This document shows, one piece after another, positions 62,322 through 64,000 of a stretch of DNA of 64,000 nucleotides (its first letter is position 1; every line of letters starts with the position of its first letter). The DNA is taken from contig JAFSPS010000008.1 in NCBI GenBank assembly GCA_017451385.1, positions 25,750 through 89,749 on the forward strand, written 5' to 3'. Both the position numbers and the translations under genes were made by a program. The stretch comes from Bacteroidales bacterium. GTDB lineage: Bacteria; Bacteroidota; Bacteroidia; Bacteroidales; P3. Below the pieces are notes generated by a model, which worked only from the letters and a program-made list of their open reading frames with translations, searched no databases and was not told where the DNA came from.

Positions 62322-62515
62322 GTGAGCAGTGAGTCGTGCGATGTGTGCGGAGAGTGGCTGCAGAGTGCTGAAGGGCAAGATAGAGGCATTAGATGATGGC
62401 GGATTACGTTGTGGCTCATGGCGGTGAAGTGCTATCGGTGAGTGAAGGGCACGAGAGACGTATGATGCTTGCATATCAAGGTGTTGTAAAACTTAACTCA
62501 TAAAATATTCCTCCC

Positions 62516-63934
62516 ATGCGTAAGAAGAACAAGGCACCGCTGGTGCTGCAAGATGTAGAGATTGTCGATGCTGGCGCCGAGGGTATGGCTGTGGCGCGAG
62601 TGGACGGCATGGTGCTGTTCGTCCCTTTCGTCGTTCCGGGCGATGTGGTGGATGTCATGGTCACCAAGAAGCGGAAGAGCTATGCCGAAGGGCGCGTGAT
62701 GCAGGTGAAGCGATACAGCGACCGTCGCGTCGAGGCCCGTTGTCCTCATTTCGGTGTCTGCGGCGGCTGCAAGTGGCAGACGATGGCTTACGGCGACCAG
62801 CTGTCGTTCAAGGAGAAGCAGGTGCGCGACAATCTGCAGCGTCTGGGGCAGGTGGATACCTCTATGATGCGTCCTATCTGTGGCTCGGAGGAGATATTCT
62901 ATTATCGTAACAAATTGGAATATACCTTTTCGACCAAGGAGTGGAAGTCGGAGCCTGCCGAGACAACGGATAATGGTTGGGGGGCTTTGGGGTTCCATGT
63001 GCCTCGGTTGTTTGACAAGGTGTTGCACATAGAGCATTGTGCCTTACAGAGCGAGCCGTCCAACGCCATACGCCTCGCCGTGCGGCGGTATGCCATAGAG
63101 CACGACCTGCCATGCTACGATATTCGCAACCATACGGGGTTCCTGCGCAACATCATGATACGCAACAGCTCTACGGGCGAGTGGATGGTGGTGGTAGTGG
63201 TGGCGGAAGAGCGTGGCGAGTGGCTTTTCCCGTTGCTCGACTATCTGCGCGACAGTTTTCCACAGATTACGTCGTTACAATATATAATAAATAGCAAGTT
63301 TAACGACTCCTATGCAGACCTTGCCGTCGTGCCTTATGCCGGCAAGGACCATATAGAGGAGCTCATGGAGGGCTATGCGGGGCGTCCGGCATTGCATTTC
63401 CGCATCAACCCTAAGTCGTTCTATCAGACCAACTCGCGTCAGGCGCAGCGGCTCTACAGCTTCGTCGCCGAGCTTGCCGACTTGAAGGGTGACGAGGTGG
63501 TGTACGACCTCTACACAGGCACAGGCACTATAGCGCTCTTCCTTGCCTCGATGTGCCAAAGGGTTGTGGGTATAGAATATGTGGAGGAGGCCATAGCAGA
63601 CGCCAAGGTCAATGCGCGTCTCAATGGTTACAGCAATACGTGTTTTTATGCTGGCGATATGGCCAAGGTGCTTACGCCAGAATTTGTTGAAGCCAATGGT
63701 CGTCCCGATGTCGTCATCACAGACCCGCCGCGTGCCGGCATGCATGAGAAGGTGGTGCAGCAGCTGCTTGACACCGCCCCGCGCAAGATTGTCTATGTCA
63801 GCTGTAATCCTGCCACACAGGCGCGCGACCTGCAGATGCTTGCCGCACGCTACGATGTGCGTCGCATACAGCCTGTAGATATGTTCCCACACACGCAGCA
63901 TGTGGAGAATGTGGCAGAGCTCGTCTTGCGCTGA
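62516..63934 (+). CDS. rlmD: 23S rRNA (uracil-5-)-methyltransferase, RlmD/RumA family
   Basis: A 472-residue protein: N-terminal TRAM domain (residues 8-65), a 4Fe-4S cluster with C76, C82, C85 and a fourth Cys near 172 (CPHFGVCGGCKW), and a C-terminal SAM-dependent m5U methyltransferase domain with YDLYTGTGTIALFLA, DPPRAGMHEKV and the catalytic Cys in YVSCNPATQARDL. It modifies a uracil of 23S rRNA (U1939 type); Bacteroidota members could also act on another site (RlmCD-like), which the sequence does not decide. Confidence 0.93.
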   Translation: MRKKNKAPLVLQDVEIVDAGAEGMAVARVDGMVLFVPFVVPGDVVDVMVTKKRKSYAEGRVMQVKRYSDRRVEARCPHFGVCGGCKWQTMAYGDQLSFKEKQVRDNLQRLGQVDTSMMRPICGSEEIFYYRNKLEYTFSTKEWKSEPAETTDNGWGALGFHVPRLFDKVLHIEHCALQSEPSNAIRLAVRRYAIEHDLPCYDIRNHTGFLRNIMIRNSSTGEWMVVVVVAEERGEWLFPLLDYLRDSFPQITSLQYIINSKFNDSYADLAVVPYAGKDHIEELMEGYAGRPALHFRINPKSFYQTNSRQAQRLYSFVAELADLKGDEVVYDLYTGTGTIALFLASMCQRVVGIEYVEEAIADAKVNARLNGYSNTCFYAGDMAKVLTPEFVEANGRPDVVITDPPRAGMHEKVVQQLLDTAPRKIVYVSCNPATQARDLQMLAARYDVRRIQPVDMFPHTQHVENVAELVLR

Positions 63935-64000
63935 TGTCTTTTGTGGCACTTTTTTTGTCGTTGCTATAGTTGTTTCTAATAAAGAGGGGTTGTATGCCCC

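Overview
The window is chromosomal DNA from a member of the order Bacteroidales (phylum Bacteroidota). The evidence is: two proteins with C-terminal type IX secretion (T9SS) sorting domains; a GldA-type ABC ATPase; a Bacteroidota-type LptD; a lipoprotein resembling DUF4292; NamZ (DUF1343); GxxExxY and RhuM family remnants; and promoters of the Bacteroidota form, with a -7 box TAnnTTTG and sometimes a -33 TTTG, instead of E. coli -35/-10 boxes. The genus cannot be fixed from this sequence. Gene density is high, most genes are on the minus strand, and the content is mainly housekeeping with small islands of repeats and decayed genes.

Layout. 1-6.5 kb (-): the end of a THUMP-like methyltransferase, a sugar nucleotidyltransferase and tadA; then AT-rich repeats with a broken GxxExxY gene; then an envelope cluster (TPR protein, DUF4292-like lipoprotein, LolA-like protein). 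6.7-9.7 kb (+): a 929-residue T9SS cargo protein with its own promoter and terminator. 10-16.7 kb: mnmA, prfA, a lipoprotein, an SLC13 transporter, a cytidylate-kinase-like protein and a CatA-like acetyltransferase. 16.8-24.7 kb (-): a membrane acyltransferase, an EF-G paralogue with a degenerate GTPase centre, a GT-C-like membrane protein, dapB and a YhcC-type radical SAM protein. 24.7-35.6 kb (-): namZ, dut, clpP, trmD, an M23/LysM hydrolase, a second T9SS cargo, an iron alcohol dehydrogenase, flavodoxin with a Cys-rich membrane peptide, and an HtrA lipoprotein with a flippase.

35.8-37.1 kb is a decayed islet (RhuM gene lacking its N-terminal segment, a frameshifted remnant and an intergenic repeat). 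37.2-46 kb: MerR and lptD on the minus strand, divergent from an amidase-gldA-pyrF-membrane protein run. A 40-copy array of a 7-bp unit (46064-46343) follows. 46.5-54 kb is the most accessory-looking part: two related small exported proteins, a beta-helix-like surface protein divergent from an AraC regulator, and a 1081-residue redox enzyme that fuses HcnA-, HcnB- and HcnC-like modules with a ferredoxin domain. 54-64 kb is conserved core: tRNA-Arg(CCU), infB, nusA, rimP, a RecD-like helicase, secG, rpmH and rlmD.

Many genes fit two themes. One is envelope building and turnover (LptD, amidase, NamZ, M23 hydrolase, flippase, HtrA, acyltransferase, GT-C-like proteins). The other is translation (PrfA, MnmA, TadA, TrmD, IF-2, EF-G-like, RimP, L34, RlmD, tRNA-Arg). 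No complete defence system, prophage, transposase or CRISPR array was seen. The best leads are the EF-G paralogue, the fused redox enzyme, the paired exported proteins, and several short-unit and hairpin repeat families.
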